Of a stretch of DNA of 64,000 nt, positions 1 through 10,833 are shown one piece after another. The notes under the pieces were generated by a model. The model made no database searches and was not told the origin of the DNA. It saw only the letters and a program-made list of their open reading frames with translations. Positions within the stretch are counted from its first letter, which is position 1. Every line of letters begins with the position of its first letter. Origin of the DNA: Tetragonia tetragonoides (Eukaryota; Streptophyta; Magnoliopsida; Caryophyllales; Aizoaceae); contig CM076147.1 of assembly GCA_038025085.1 (NCBI GenBank), forward strand, positions 42,554,766 to 42,618,765, given 5' to 3'. A program made the translations under genes and the position numbers.

Positions 1-104
1 AAGAGCTAGAGCATGCATGTACTCTTAAACTGAACCACTAATGAGCTGCCTACTTAAAGCAAACTTGACCTAAACAGCGAATCGTGCTTTATATTGTCGG
101 GGTA

Positions 105-1258
105 TGCTAAATACAACATGATTTTTTAAACAATACAACACTTTTCCACTTAAAATGACTTATATACCCTTGTTTTAATTTTATTCATCTTCCTTCCCCA
201 CCAACACATTCACTACTCTACTTCACTTTTCTCTCTCCTCACTTGATAATACTCCTGGTATTTATTTATCCTTGATTCATATACTTAAATTGTCAAACAC
301 AAATAATGTCAAATGAAGATACTCATGAAAATAACCATTTTCAAGTAATTTCAACTAAATTGGGTAGTTAATTGTTTCATTTTCAATAAATTTTGTACGC
401 ACACTGCCGTTGGGAAAAAAATGAGCAGAAAGTGGAGGGCCACCGAAACAGAGCGATAATATCAGACTAAGAGTCACCAACTTTGGGGACAACATGACAA
501 ACTAGTCGCCAAATGTGAGGGACCATGTTGAAACACTGTCGCTAGAAGTTGGCGAAAACATGGTAAAAGAGTCACCCAATATGAGCGGCTATATGGACAA
601 ATTATCACCCACTTTGGGCGACTGTCACCACATGTATCACAAATTATACTTGTATCAAGCAAATTATCACAACTAATTGATTATCTATAATTTCAAATTT
701 TTCTCACAAAGTTCACTCATAAAAAAAAATATTTCTCACAAAGTTAATCATTTGATTTACAAAAGAAATCAAATACGTAATTTCGTCCTAACAATCGCCC
801 ACGACACAGCACCATTGCCGTCACCGAGAGCCGGAGGCTCAATCGGGGAGTTGCCGCCTGGGATAGGTGCGTATTTGCCTAACTAGTCGCCAAATTTCAG
901 CGACAGTAAGCCAAAGTAGCCGCCAGGAAATGGCGAACGCATGACAGAAACAGTCACCCATGTTGAGCGACTTTCCCATGTTTTCGCCATTTTCAGACGA
1001 CTGTTAGTCGGATATTTGCCCAGAAATTGTGGCGTTTTCTACGCTGAGGATAAGGTAACAGGGCTGCGGGGCAGGTAACGACAGGAGTAGGGCAACAAAT
1101 CCATGTGTCTTGGGTGATGATTTGTTCAAGGCCAAGGGTGTTGCAGCTACAGTGGGTTGATGATTGAATAAGGAAGAGGCGGGAACATGGGGAAGAGAGA
1201 GAAATGGAAGGGAAAGTAGTGCAAAATTAAAAGGAGGGTAGATGTGTTGTATTTAGCA
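105..1258. mobile_element. Candidate non-autonomous DNA transposon delimited by short inverted repeats
   Basis: The 14-base string TGCTAAATACAACA at 105-118 recurs in inverted orientation at 1245-1258. The interior holds no convincing gene. It repeats short motifs of the type GTCGCCAAAT / GGGCGAC on both strands (about 440-640 and 880-1010), so much of it can fold on itself. Length (about 1.15 kb) and foldback interior suggest a non-autonomous MULE-like or other TIR element. No clean target-site duplication was found, so class and exact ends are uncertain. Confidence 0.35.
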
Positions 1259-1712
1259 CTTGTGAAGACAAATTAAAGTGAAACCCGTAAGAAGGGACAC
1301 AAAATAACGTGTTAGTCTGATGATGCGGGCCAGTTAGAACTTAAGGTCTTCATTGCTTTGAGCCTTTGACATATCAATGAGTTTGTACGAGTCTTAACTC
1401 TTAATTAATCTAACGAGCAAAAAAAAAATAAAAACTCTTAATTAATCCGAGAGCATACTTTTGGTGTCACATACAAAATACCAATGATACTACAACACAA
1501 AGCATCTACCCTTTTCAATACCTCTATGCACGGGATATGACATGGAAGGAAACTAGAAAGGGATCCCTCATGTGACCAATCTGACCATGACTGCACATAT
1601 GACTTCAAGTAACTCCTCTCTCTCGATCTCTCACTCTCTCTCTCTAGACTCTTTTTTCACGGTTTCATTTGGTTGGGTCGAAAAATGTTCTCCTATTTTC
1701 GATACTACTTAC
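1259..1712. other. Intergenic DNA with a CT-rich simple repeat
   Basis: No gene is visible. A (CT)n-rich tract lies at about 1616-1650. The segment ends at the CTAG that marks the Helitron-like terminus. Confidence 0.5.
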
Positions 1713-1925
1713 TAGTGTGTATGCCCGTGCGATGTATGGAATGTTTAAAGTTTTTTTGATTTTTTTTTGATTTAATGTTTTCTGATGGATTGCCTTGCTT
1801 TTAACTTGGTTGCTAAAATTTTCTTTTTTTCTTATTTGGTGCTAATTTTGTAATTAACTGGTAAATAAAACTAAAACAACACCAATGCGAGCTTTGAAAA
1901 CGTTCATCCGCGCTGAATTTTAACT
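1713..1925 (-). mobile_element. Helitron-like 3' terminal module (copy A)
   Basis: Read on the minus strand, this module ends in an imperfect hairpin (CATACATCGCACGGG), then about ten bases, then CTAG followed by T. That is the layout of a Helitron 3' end (hairpin, CTRR, host T). The T-rich stretch behind it (1745-1910), including 'gctaattttgtaattaactg', is shared almost base for base with 21492-21715. Two independent copies ending at the same CTAG mark a real element border. The 5' TC end was not found. Confidence 0.5.
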
Positions 1926-4900
1926 TGTTTAGAGAAATTTTTAAAATGCTGAGGGGAGGGATGACCGTCCCGAGGCACATGAGGTCATCTAGGGTGAAGA
2001 TAATCCCAGAGAAATTTGGGCAAAAACGGAAATCGGGCCCCGAGAAGCCGAAAATCAAAGGCTAATGCACCTTTTTTGGCTTTCGGAAGGCCTCACAACG
2101 AATGTGGATATTTTCGCAATACATCACACGAGACACCCTAATAAAACATAAAAAGCTCCCGGGGTCCGTTATAGAGTCCTTCATAGGCTTGTAACTTTTA
2201 AGGCATTTTTACAGGACACCAAGGTAAGGGCCGGAAAGCCGAAGGCATGAGTGGTATAGAAGTTCGGGGATCCAGACGGCCATCCTAGAAGCACCGAGAG
2301 TCCTCTAGGGCCATGATAAACTCCACAAATATGTTTGGGCAAAACTAATACCCGTGCCCTCGAAAGCTGAAAACGAAGGCATGGGGTATATCAAAGTTCG
2401 AAGATCAGGATGTCCCTCCCGGGGCAACAAGGGTCCCCTAAGGTCATGATAGGCCCCCCGAAAAAGTTTGGGCAAAAATGACACCCGGGGGCGGGGAAGC
2501 TGAAAACGAAGGAATCCACCTTTTTTGGGCTTCCGGGAGGCCCCGGAACGAAGATGGATATTTTCGAACCGCATCGCACGGATCGGAACACCCCTAGAGG
2601 ACATGGCAGGCCCTCGAGGAGTCTTATCCGGTCCCTGATAGGCTTGGAAGAGCATTTTACGGGACACTGGTAGACGCACTAAAACACCAAAGGCATAGGG
2701 GATATCGAAGTTCGAAGATCCGGATGTCCCTCCCGGGGCACCGAGGGTACTCCAGGGTCACCGAGGGTACTCTAGGGTCATAATAGACCCCCAGGAAAAG
2801 TTTGGGCAAAAATGACACCCGGGCCTCCGGAAGCCGAAAACGAAGGCTATAATCCACTTTTTTAGGGCTTTCGGGAGGCCACGGAACGAAGGTGGATATT
2901 TTAACACCACATCGCACGGAATACTCGTAGGGAAAATGGGAGGCCCTCGGCGTCATTTATTTGGTTCTTGAAAGGCTTGGAAGGGCATTTTATGGGACAC
3001 TGGTGTAAGAGCCGGAACCCCAAAGGCATGGGGAATATCGAAGTTCGGGGATCCGAATGTCCCTTTCGGGGCACCGAGCGTTCTCTAGGTTCATGATAGA
3101 TCCCCGGAAAAGTTTGGGCAAAAATGACACCCGGGGCCCGGGAAGCCGAAAACGAAGGTTATAATCCACGTTTTTTGGGCTTCTGGGAGGCCACGGAACG
3201 AAGGTGAATATTTTCGCACAACATTGCACGGAACTACCCTAGAGGAAACGGGAGGCCTTCGGTGTCGCTTATCTGGTCCATGTTGGGCTTGGAAGGGCGT
3301 TTTACGGGACACTAGTGTGTACTGTGTAGGAGCCAAAACACCAAATGCATGAGGGAAATTGAAGTTAGGGTACCTGAATGTCCCTCCCGGGGAACCGAGG
3401 GTACTCTAGTGTCCTGATAAACCCTCTGGATAAGTTTGGGCAAAAATGACACCCGGACCCTAGGAAGCAGAAAACAAAGGCTATAATCCACGTTTTTTGT
3501 GCTTTCGAGAGGCCACAGAACGAAGGTTGATATTTTCACACCACATCGCACGGAACACTCGCGGGGGACATGGGAGGCCCTCAGCGTCACTTATTTGGTC
3601 CTTGAAAGACTTGGAAGGGCGTTTTACGAGACACTGGTGTAAGAGCCGGAACATAGAAGGCATGGGGGGTACCGAAGTTCGGGGATCCGAATGTCCCTCC
3701 AGGGGCACCGAGCGTCCTCTAGGTTCATGATAGATCCCTCGGAGAAGTTTGGGCAAAAATGACACCCGGGGCCTGGGAAGCTGAAAACGAAGGCTATAAT
3801 CCACGTTTTTTGGGCTTTCGGAAGGTGAAGAAATTTCTAACCACTAACATGATCATACATGCATAATAGAAATTCGATTAACCCAGAAAACATGTGATTA
3901 CTGTAATTAAATATCAAATCGAAATCCTACCTCACTCCTTGGTCGCTGGTTGGATGAACAGTGGTTGGATATGGATGAACACGTCAGATGTCGTGCCTCA
4001 ACTGGTATCCACACACAGGCTCGAATCCACACGTCAGTATGCTAGTACACCGATCCCGTTCACAACCTCCGTACTCTCCTTACTCTAATGACACACAGTT
4101 AGGGTTTCGTGAAAACTGATTATCACGTGTAACCCTAACTGATCAGAAGTCACGATATATATAGGGAGGCAGGAGGGCTGATTAGGTTAAGTGTGTAATG
4201 GGCCTAATCCGAATTAGACCCTTCTAATAAAACGAGCCTGTTAAGTGTGCGACCCTACTGGTTTACTTAATGTGGCAGTAAGTCCAAAACTCTTTTCGGG
4301 CCCACAAACCGTAATTGGTTTCTAGCAAAACATTACCATTACCCATATTAAGTAAAGATCGGTTTCCATAGTCCAACCAATAATGCGATTATTAATTCTT
4401 ATGATTAGTTCATAGGGCAAATCCAATAGAAGGCCCCGGAACGAAGGTGGATATTTTCGCGCCACATTGCACAGAACTACCCTAGAGTACATGGGAGGCC
4501 CTCGAGGTCGCTTATCTGATCTCTCTTAGGCTTGTAATGGCGTTTTACGGGACACTGGTGTAGGAGCCAAAAACACCAAAGGCGTGAGGGATATTGAAGT
4601 TAGGGTATCCAGATGTCCCTCCCGGGGATACGAGGGTACTCTAGGGTCATGATAGACCCTGTGGAGAACTTTGGGCAAAAATGACACCCCGGCCTCGGGA
4701 AGCCGAAAACGAAGGTTATAATCCACGTTTTTTAGGCTTTCGGGAGACCACGGAACGAAGGTAGATATTCTCAAACCACATCGCACGAAATACCTCTAGA
4801 TGACATGGGAGGCCCTTCGTGTCGATTATCAGGTCCCTGATAGGCTTGGAAGGGCATTTTACGAGACACTGGTATTCGTGCGTGTAAGTGTCGGACTGCT

Positions 4901-5985
4901 GGAACACGAAAGGCATGGCCGGATATCGAAGTTCGTGGATCCAGATGTCCCTCCAGGAGTACCGAGATTCCTCTAGGGTCATGATAGACCCCCCGGAGAA
5001 GCTTGGGCAAAAAATACACCCGAGGCCTGGGAAGCCGAAAACAAAGGCTATAATCCACGTTTTTTGGGCTTCCGGGAGGCCCCGGAACGAAGGTAGATAT
5101 TTTCACACCACATCGCACGAAACTTCCCTATAGGACATGGGAGGCCCTCGGGGTCGCTTATCCGGTCCCTGATACGCTTGGAAGGGCATTTTACTGGATA
5201 TTGGTGTAAGAGCCAACACACCAAAGGCATGGGGGATATCAAAGTTCGGGGATCCGGATGTCCCTCCCGCGGTACCAAGGGTAATCTAAGGTCATGATAG
5301 ATCCCTTGGAGAAGCTCGGGCATAAATGACACCTGACGCCTGGGAAGCGAAAAACGAAGGCTATATAATCCACGTTTTTGGGCTTCCGGGAGGCCCCATA
5401 ACAAAGGTGGATATTTTCACACCACATCGCACGGAACACCCCTAAAGGACATGGGAGGCACTCGGAGTCGCTTATTTGGTGCTTGATAGGCTGGGAATGA
5501 CATTTTCCGGGACACTGGTGTAAGAGCCAAAACACTAAAGGCATGGGATATCGAAGTTCGGGTATTCGAATGTCCCGCCCGGGGAGCAGAGGATACTCTA
5601 GGGTGATGATAGACCCCCCGGAGAAGCTTGGGCAAAAATGACACTCGGGCCCCGAGACGCCGAAAACAAAGGCTATAATCCACATTTTTTGGGCTTCCAG
5701 TAGGCCTCGGAACGAAGGTCGATATTTTCGCACATCGCACGGAACAACCCTTGGGGAAACGGGAGGCCATCGTGGTCGCTTATCTGGTCCCTGATAGGCT
5801 TGGTTGAGTGTTTAGTAGGACACTGGTGTAAGAGTCGGATCACCAAATGCATGGGTGATATCGAAGTTCGAGAATTCGGATGTCCCTGACGGGGCATCGA
5901 GGTTTCTCTAGGGTTATGATAGACCCCCCGGAGAAGTTTGGGCAAAAATGATACCCGAGCGCTGGGAAGCCAAACATATTGTAAA
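1925..5985 (-). repeat. Array A of the ~320-bp GC-rich tandem repeat
   Basis: Landmarks such as 'gggcaaaaatgacac' recur at about 2338, 2471, 2812, 3117, 3439, 3752, 4674, 5006, 5310, 5630 and 5940. Most spacings are 304-341 bases, with one short 133-base unit. Each unit carries the submotifs ataatccacgttttttgggc, catcgcacggaac, gacatgggaggccct and ggatgtccctcccggggc. Divergence between units is considerable. Several frames stay open for 60-160 codons, but the peptides only echo the repeat. The array is broken by a solo LTR at 3826-4428 and stops abruptly near 5985. Confidence 0.9.
3826..4428 (-). mobile_element. Solo LTR (probably Copia-type) inserted in array A
   Basis: 603 bases unrelated to the repeat interrupt one unit and are flanked by the 5-bp duplication GAAGG (3821-3825 and 4429-4433). 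On the minus strand the insert starts TATTGGATTTGCCC and ends TTTCTTCA, consistent with TG...CA LTR ends after one G-to-A change. A TATA-like ctatatatatcg lies mid-element on the same strand (about 4150-4163), as expected of an LTR promoter. No internal retrotransposon sequence flanks it. Confidence 0.7.
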
Positions 5986-6836
5986 TGTATCTCATTGCGA
6001 AGTATTTTTCGATCCAAATCTGATGGTGTAATTTTTGTTATTTTTTGAGATGTATCAAAAATATTATAAATGAATTTGAATATTTGATAAAAATTAACCT
6101 CTCAAAAATCCTAAACAGCAAGGATGTTAAGACTCCTGAACGTTTTTTACCAGTTTTGTTTTTGTCATTATCTAAGACTCTTAAACGTTTTACACCAACT
6201 AATACGTTTTGTCATTATTTTCGCTTAGGTGGCGCGCTGTTAAAATTTTCGCTTAGGTGACATGACTCATTGCTCCCGAAAATACCTCCTATATTTTTTC
6301 ATTCTTTTGGTAAATCAAATCAATATATAATATATAGGTAAAGAGAAATGATAGAGTTTTATGGAAATATCCCAAATAGATAAATGGTAGAATTTTATAA
6401 GAATAGAGAGAGTATATAATACTACATTGCAGCTCTACGGACTTTGAAGTTAAGTAGAGCCTGTCTTTATTCATTTTAAAAGTACTTCAACGTTTTGATA
6501 GTACGTCCTATCAAAAAAAAAAAAAAAAGACGTTTTGATAGTACGGAACTCATATAATTTGTTGCTCAAGTGTTATTCCTCGTTCATCTCAAGGTATTTT
6601 CCCACCAAGTTATACAAACCCATTAACTATTGGTAATTGTTTGTGCTTGTCAATAATGAAGAGATATAAGAAAAATCTTTCTTCTACCCATAAAATCAAA
6701 ACCCATTTTGTCTTTGTCATGTGCCACTATGTTGGATATTTTGTCACATGTTATTACTATTTTCGATTCCCTTTTCTCTCCTAAGTTAGTAGCACCTCCT
6801 TACCAACTTAATACGACTTACCTAACAAAATAAATC
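5986..6836. other. Intergenic A/T-rich DNA
   Basis: No coding signal. There is an A-homopolymer near 6513 and scattered A/T runs. Confidence 0.5.
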
Positions 6837-7114
6837 AGAGCATCTTCAATGTAAGGTTTTTATGCAAGGTTTGTGGTGGAAAAATCTTTTATAAAAACCT
6901 TTTTTCCATAGTGATAAATCTATAAACCTCAGGTTTGTACAAATCGATTTGTCTAGACAAACCTGGTTTATAAGCTATGATGTGTCACATACAAAAAACC
7001 TCTCAGAGATTTGTAGCATTACAATATAGAAATTTGTATAAATAAGGTTTTAAATTTAATAATGTGTCATAGATAAAAAAACTCTTTCAAGATTTGTAGC
7101 ATTGAAGATGCTCT
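6837..7114. mobile_element. MITE with AGAGCATCTTCAATG terminal inverted repeats
   Basis: AGAGCATCTTCAATG at 6837-6851 recurs exactly inverted at 7100-7114. The 278-base element is A/T-rich and foldable, with an internal inverted motif (aggtttgtac...tagacaaacct). Terminal sequences of this GAGCATCTTCAATG type are common in eudicot MITEs. No clear target-site duplication was found, so the superfamily is not assigned. Confidence 0.65.
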
Positions 7115-8442
7115 CATATAAGGAAAATGCCTGCTTGCTTACTCAACTTATTATCTGATATGATTAAAAAAACAATTTTGATCAAGACTTTATATCAAGA
7201 AAATATCCACTTATTAATGCATATCTTAAAGGGGAGATTTTAACCAAATAATCAATATAAATCAAGAGGCAATATGGCTTATTAGGAGAGATATGTATAG
7301 ATCCTCACTAATAATGCATGAGTAGAGATTACATTGTGATAATAGAGTTCGAGATAGAGGGCCGGCTAAATTCCACCGTCGAATCTCTCCATAAATCAAA
7401 AGGGATTTGCATGATTGGGATGTTGGATTTTATAATCGGTATTTATGAAGTCATGGATTTCTGGACAAATTAAGAAAGAGGCCTTGGTCTCCAGTTGTTG
7501 GGACAAGCTATCCTCTAAGCTTTCTAGCATATGTAAATGTAAATGATGCTTATTCAACCTTCTTTCTGCAAAGAGGGTGCAATATGAAAAACAACGATTA
7601 AATGAAAGCCGATCGAAATTGTTGAATCTCTAATGCTACATAACTTTTTCATTCGAATGTATTCTAATGTTCTAGATCTATTTCTGGTTGAATTCAATCC
7701 TTCTTGTAAGTGCCGTATGGCTTTCAATTAATGGAATTTCTTCTTCCTCTCAAAAAAAAAAAAAAACCTTCTTCTTACTTTGTCCAAAAAAAAGAAGAAT
7801 TCTTTTTAATTTATTTGTCTTATTCTCCTCATTCCATTATATAAGTCGTTTTAGAAGAGTCATTTTAAAGAATAAAACATTTATTATTTTTTACCTATTA
7901 TACCAATTTTTTCATATTACCTCATTAATTATTCACCTTCTTTATCAAATATAAAGTGAAAGGGTAATCCTATCAAATTAAACTATTTTTGTTAGATTTG
8001 AGACTAGTTTCTTTTTTTTTTTTTTTTGATAGGGAGAGAGTAGTTTCTTAGTATGTACTTAACGTAACATGCTATTCTCCATTTTGCTTTCCTACCTTTG
8101 TGCAGTTATTTTACAAGTTACTGTATATTGTGTTTGGGTAACTCCAAATCGCACCAAATGAAATATAACACTTAACAGCACATTAGATGTGTCACTGTAG
8201 TACTATACGGATAGATACATTCTATCCAAAACGGGCACAAACACAAGTGGGAAAACTTGTACATACATTGCATTCTTAATTTCTTATTCATGTCCGCAGT
8301 CCCCAGTCTCCCCACAATTTGGATGGCTCCAGCGGTACGGTCCAACCTCCAACGGTTAAAAAAGTGGGGTCTCTTAGAGGAGCTATCCGCCCCAGAGCCC
8401 ACATAGGAGTACATCTTAAAATGGCTTCCCTTAAAAATTACA

Positions 8443-8444
<2 letters not shown>
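7115..8444. other. Intergenic DNA, possible decayed LINE tail near 7640-7765
   Basis: No intact gene. The stretch 7720-7765, 'ggctttcaattaatggaa' followed by ttcttcctctc and an A-run, resembles the 3' tail of plant L1 elements. No reverse transcriptase or RNase H reading frame can be read ahead of it, so this is only suggestive. Confidence 0.3.

Positions 8445-8478
<34 letters not shown>
8445..8478. repeat. Poly-T homopolymer, about 34 bases
   Basis: An uninterrupted T run. It could be the A-tail of a minus-strand retroposon, but no body was recognised next to it. Confidence 0.8.
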
Positions 8479-8481
<3 letters not shown>

Positions 8482-9929
8482 AACCACAATTCGGCTCTGT
8501 TTGCCTCAACTTTATTTCACTACAAAAATTTGTGTAGATTTAGTTCATGGATCAATGGTTTAAATCTTTTTAAATATACCTTTCATGTTCCTAAATATTT
8601 TCACTAGTGTTCTTGGTCCATGGTGGACTAAGTCTATACAAGACTGAATATGTTTAGACGAATTTTAAAAGGTTAACAGTTAAGTTAAGAAAACAATTCA
8701 GTTCAGTTCAGTTTTTTTTCAGGTGAAACAAGCGGAGCCTTAGTGTCTTATCACAAAAAAAAAATTGAGACGGTTTTACCGTAACTTTTAACGAGACAAT
8801 AACAATCACTTTTTTGGTAATAAAAGTAAAACAAAAAACAAAACGCTGAAAAAAATTGTATTTTATAAGACCTTCAATTTATACTTTTACACAGGGTCTC
8901 AGAGATATTCTAGACGGCATTTCTTCATAGTATTAATGGATAATGATGGGCACTTTCGTCTCGTATCTGTATAATTTTTCATTATTTCTTAAGGCTTTTG
9001 AGTTCATCATTGTAGATTTCTAGGACAATACTTCATGTAAATCATGTTGTCCATACAAGATGTCCAGTCCGGCCGTCCGGCTAGTTGTGGGAATGTTTAT
9101 CATGGCAAGCTGTTTGAAGCCAATTTTTGCGGCATTGACAATGTGACATACAGGAATGAGGAAACTGATATTAACATCTCATATATATCACAAAAACCAC
9201 TATTTAGCTGTGTAATTTCCGAGTAGTCTAGAATTCTTTTGCTCTTTTTTATTCCTGCTGTTTTTTTCATTATTGTTGTTTAATGGTATATTACTTTCCA
9301 GTGAACTAAACTCAAAACAATAAGCTTGAATTTCTTTTCTTTTTTAAAATTTGAGGTGAACTTAATTGTAACCAGTATACATATATATAAGTATAATGTG
9401 TAAATGAGAAAAAATGTGTATTAACTGGAGAGAATCTCAAATAAAAATTCTAATGAGTCTAAAGTTGATCGGAAAAATAAAAAAGAAAAAAAATTCACCG
9501 TGCTTGCTTTCACACAAAATAAAACTAATATCTTAAAATAGAATGGTATGATTATTTAGTAAGTATAGTAGGGGTGTTATGGGTATACTCTGCCTGGTAT
9601 TTTTATATACATTCTTGTAAGAGCAAGACACCATTTGGTTATAGTAATTAACATCTAAATTACTGTACAAAACTTGTGTGAAGGCAAAGGCCTTCAGAAG
9701 GAGAGAATAATGCATGCACTGCCAATGGAACAAACATATATAGATCAGATAGTCAATTTCACCATTATAGTCACTACCATCTAGCTAGCTAGTTATCTAT
9801 ATATAGACACATTACATAGTCCAACACTTCAACAATACAGATGGTGGGATTCTTGGGGAGTAAGGACCAGTAGTTCTTATATGGTCCCTTATCCATATTG
9901 AACCATATATAAGGGTGATGAGTTCTTTT
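8479..9929. other. Intergenic DNA without recognisable genes
   Basis: A/T-rich with short A/T homopolymers. The short open frame at 9044-9226 shows no family features or splice context. Confidence 0.5.
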
Positions 9930-10610
9930 TCACTTATTGGATCTTATCCAATTAGTAAAAATTAGTGGCAACACCTTACTGAATCAGTGAGAATCAGTGA
10001 CAGGATTTTACCCAATCAATGAAAATCAAAGCAAGACCTTACCCAACAATGGAGATCAGTGACAAGACCTTACCCTAATCAGTGAAAAATCAGTGACATG
10101 ACCCACATTTTTACTCACAGGTTCAGTGGGATGATCTTATTGAATCAGTGAGAATCAGTAGAATGATGTTATTAGTGAAAATTAGTGGCAAGACCTTACG
10201 CAATCAGTGAAAATAAGTGGTGGGACCTTACCCAATAAGTGAAAATCAGTGACAATACCTTACCCAATCAGTAAAAATCACTAGAAATAAGTGGAAAAGA
10301 ACACACCCTAACTCTGTCATAGTCTCAATGTAATTGCAATAACCTCTAAGAATGTGTTTGTTAGAGCTTACATAGTGAGTTCAGTTCAATTTAGTTCAGT
10401 TCAGCTGTCCATTCAGTGATTTCAAATTCAGTTAAATGATGTTCATCAGTTCAGTGATACTGAGTTCACAAACATACTTTTTGTCTCACATATCAAGTTG
10501 TGTTTAATTTAGTTTAGTAGTGTCCAGTTCAGTTTAGTAGTGTCTAGTTCAGTTTAGTAGTGTCCAGTTTAGTGATGTTGAATTCAGTTCACTTCTGGTA
10601 ATTTCAAGTC
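9930..10610 (+). repeat. Degenerate minisatellite built on 'accttacccaatcagtgaaaatcagtg'-like units
   Basis: From about 9930 to 10300 the phrase 'caatcagtgaaaatcagtg' alternates with 'caagaccttac' at a period of about 35-40 bases. From 10375 to 10610 it passes into a CAGTTCAGTTTAGTAGTGTC repeat. An inverted relative of the first block lies at 49500-49700, and the second block resembles 17640-17870 inverted. This points to one dispersed repeat family. Confidence 0.7.
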
Positions 10611-10678
10611 TAACAAATAAAGGCACCCTAATTACCTGGAAGTTAATTGTGTTGTAGATTTGCAAAGGACCTTGATTG

Positions 10679-10833
10679 GTTTACACTCATTTTAATATAA
10701 ACAAACTTGTCTTTGTGTCTATCTCTCTCCTCCCCTTTGAGCCCCTTTGAATTTCATGGGGGTAGTATGGGTGTGGGGTAGAGGAGAGAAATAGACACAA
10801 AACACGCTTGTGTATATTACACTATGTGTAAAC
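10679..10833. mobile_element. Hairpin MITE, about 155 bp
   Basis: GTTTACAC at 10679 pairs with GTGTAAAC at 10826-10833. The arms stay complementary inward through TTTGTGTCTATCTCTCTCC / GGAGAGAAATAGACACAAA, leaving only a short loop. The arm motif TCTATCTCTCTC is shared with the hairpin at 48522-48671. Confidence 0.55.

Noticed and set aside
2305..5770. Many 60-164-codon minus-strand frames with recurring peptides
   Set aside because: They are translations of the ~320-bp repeat in several frames at once. There is no domain, promoter or consistent start, and several apparent starts are not ATG.
9044..9226. 60-codon ATG frame in intergenic DNA
   Set aside because: No homology recognised, no splice or promoter support, and length is expected by chance.
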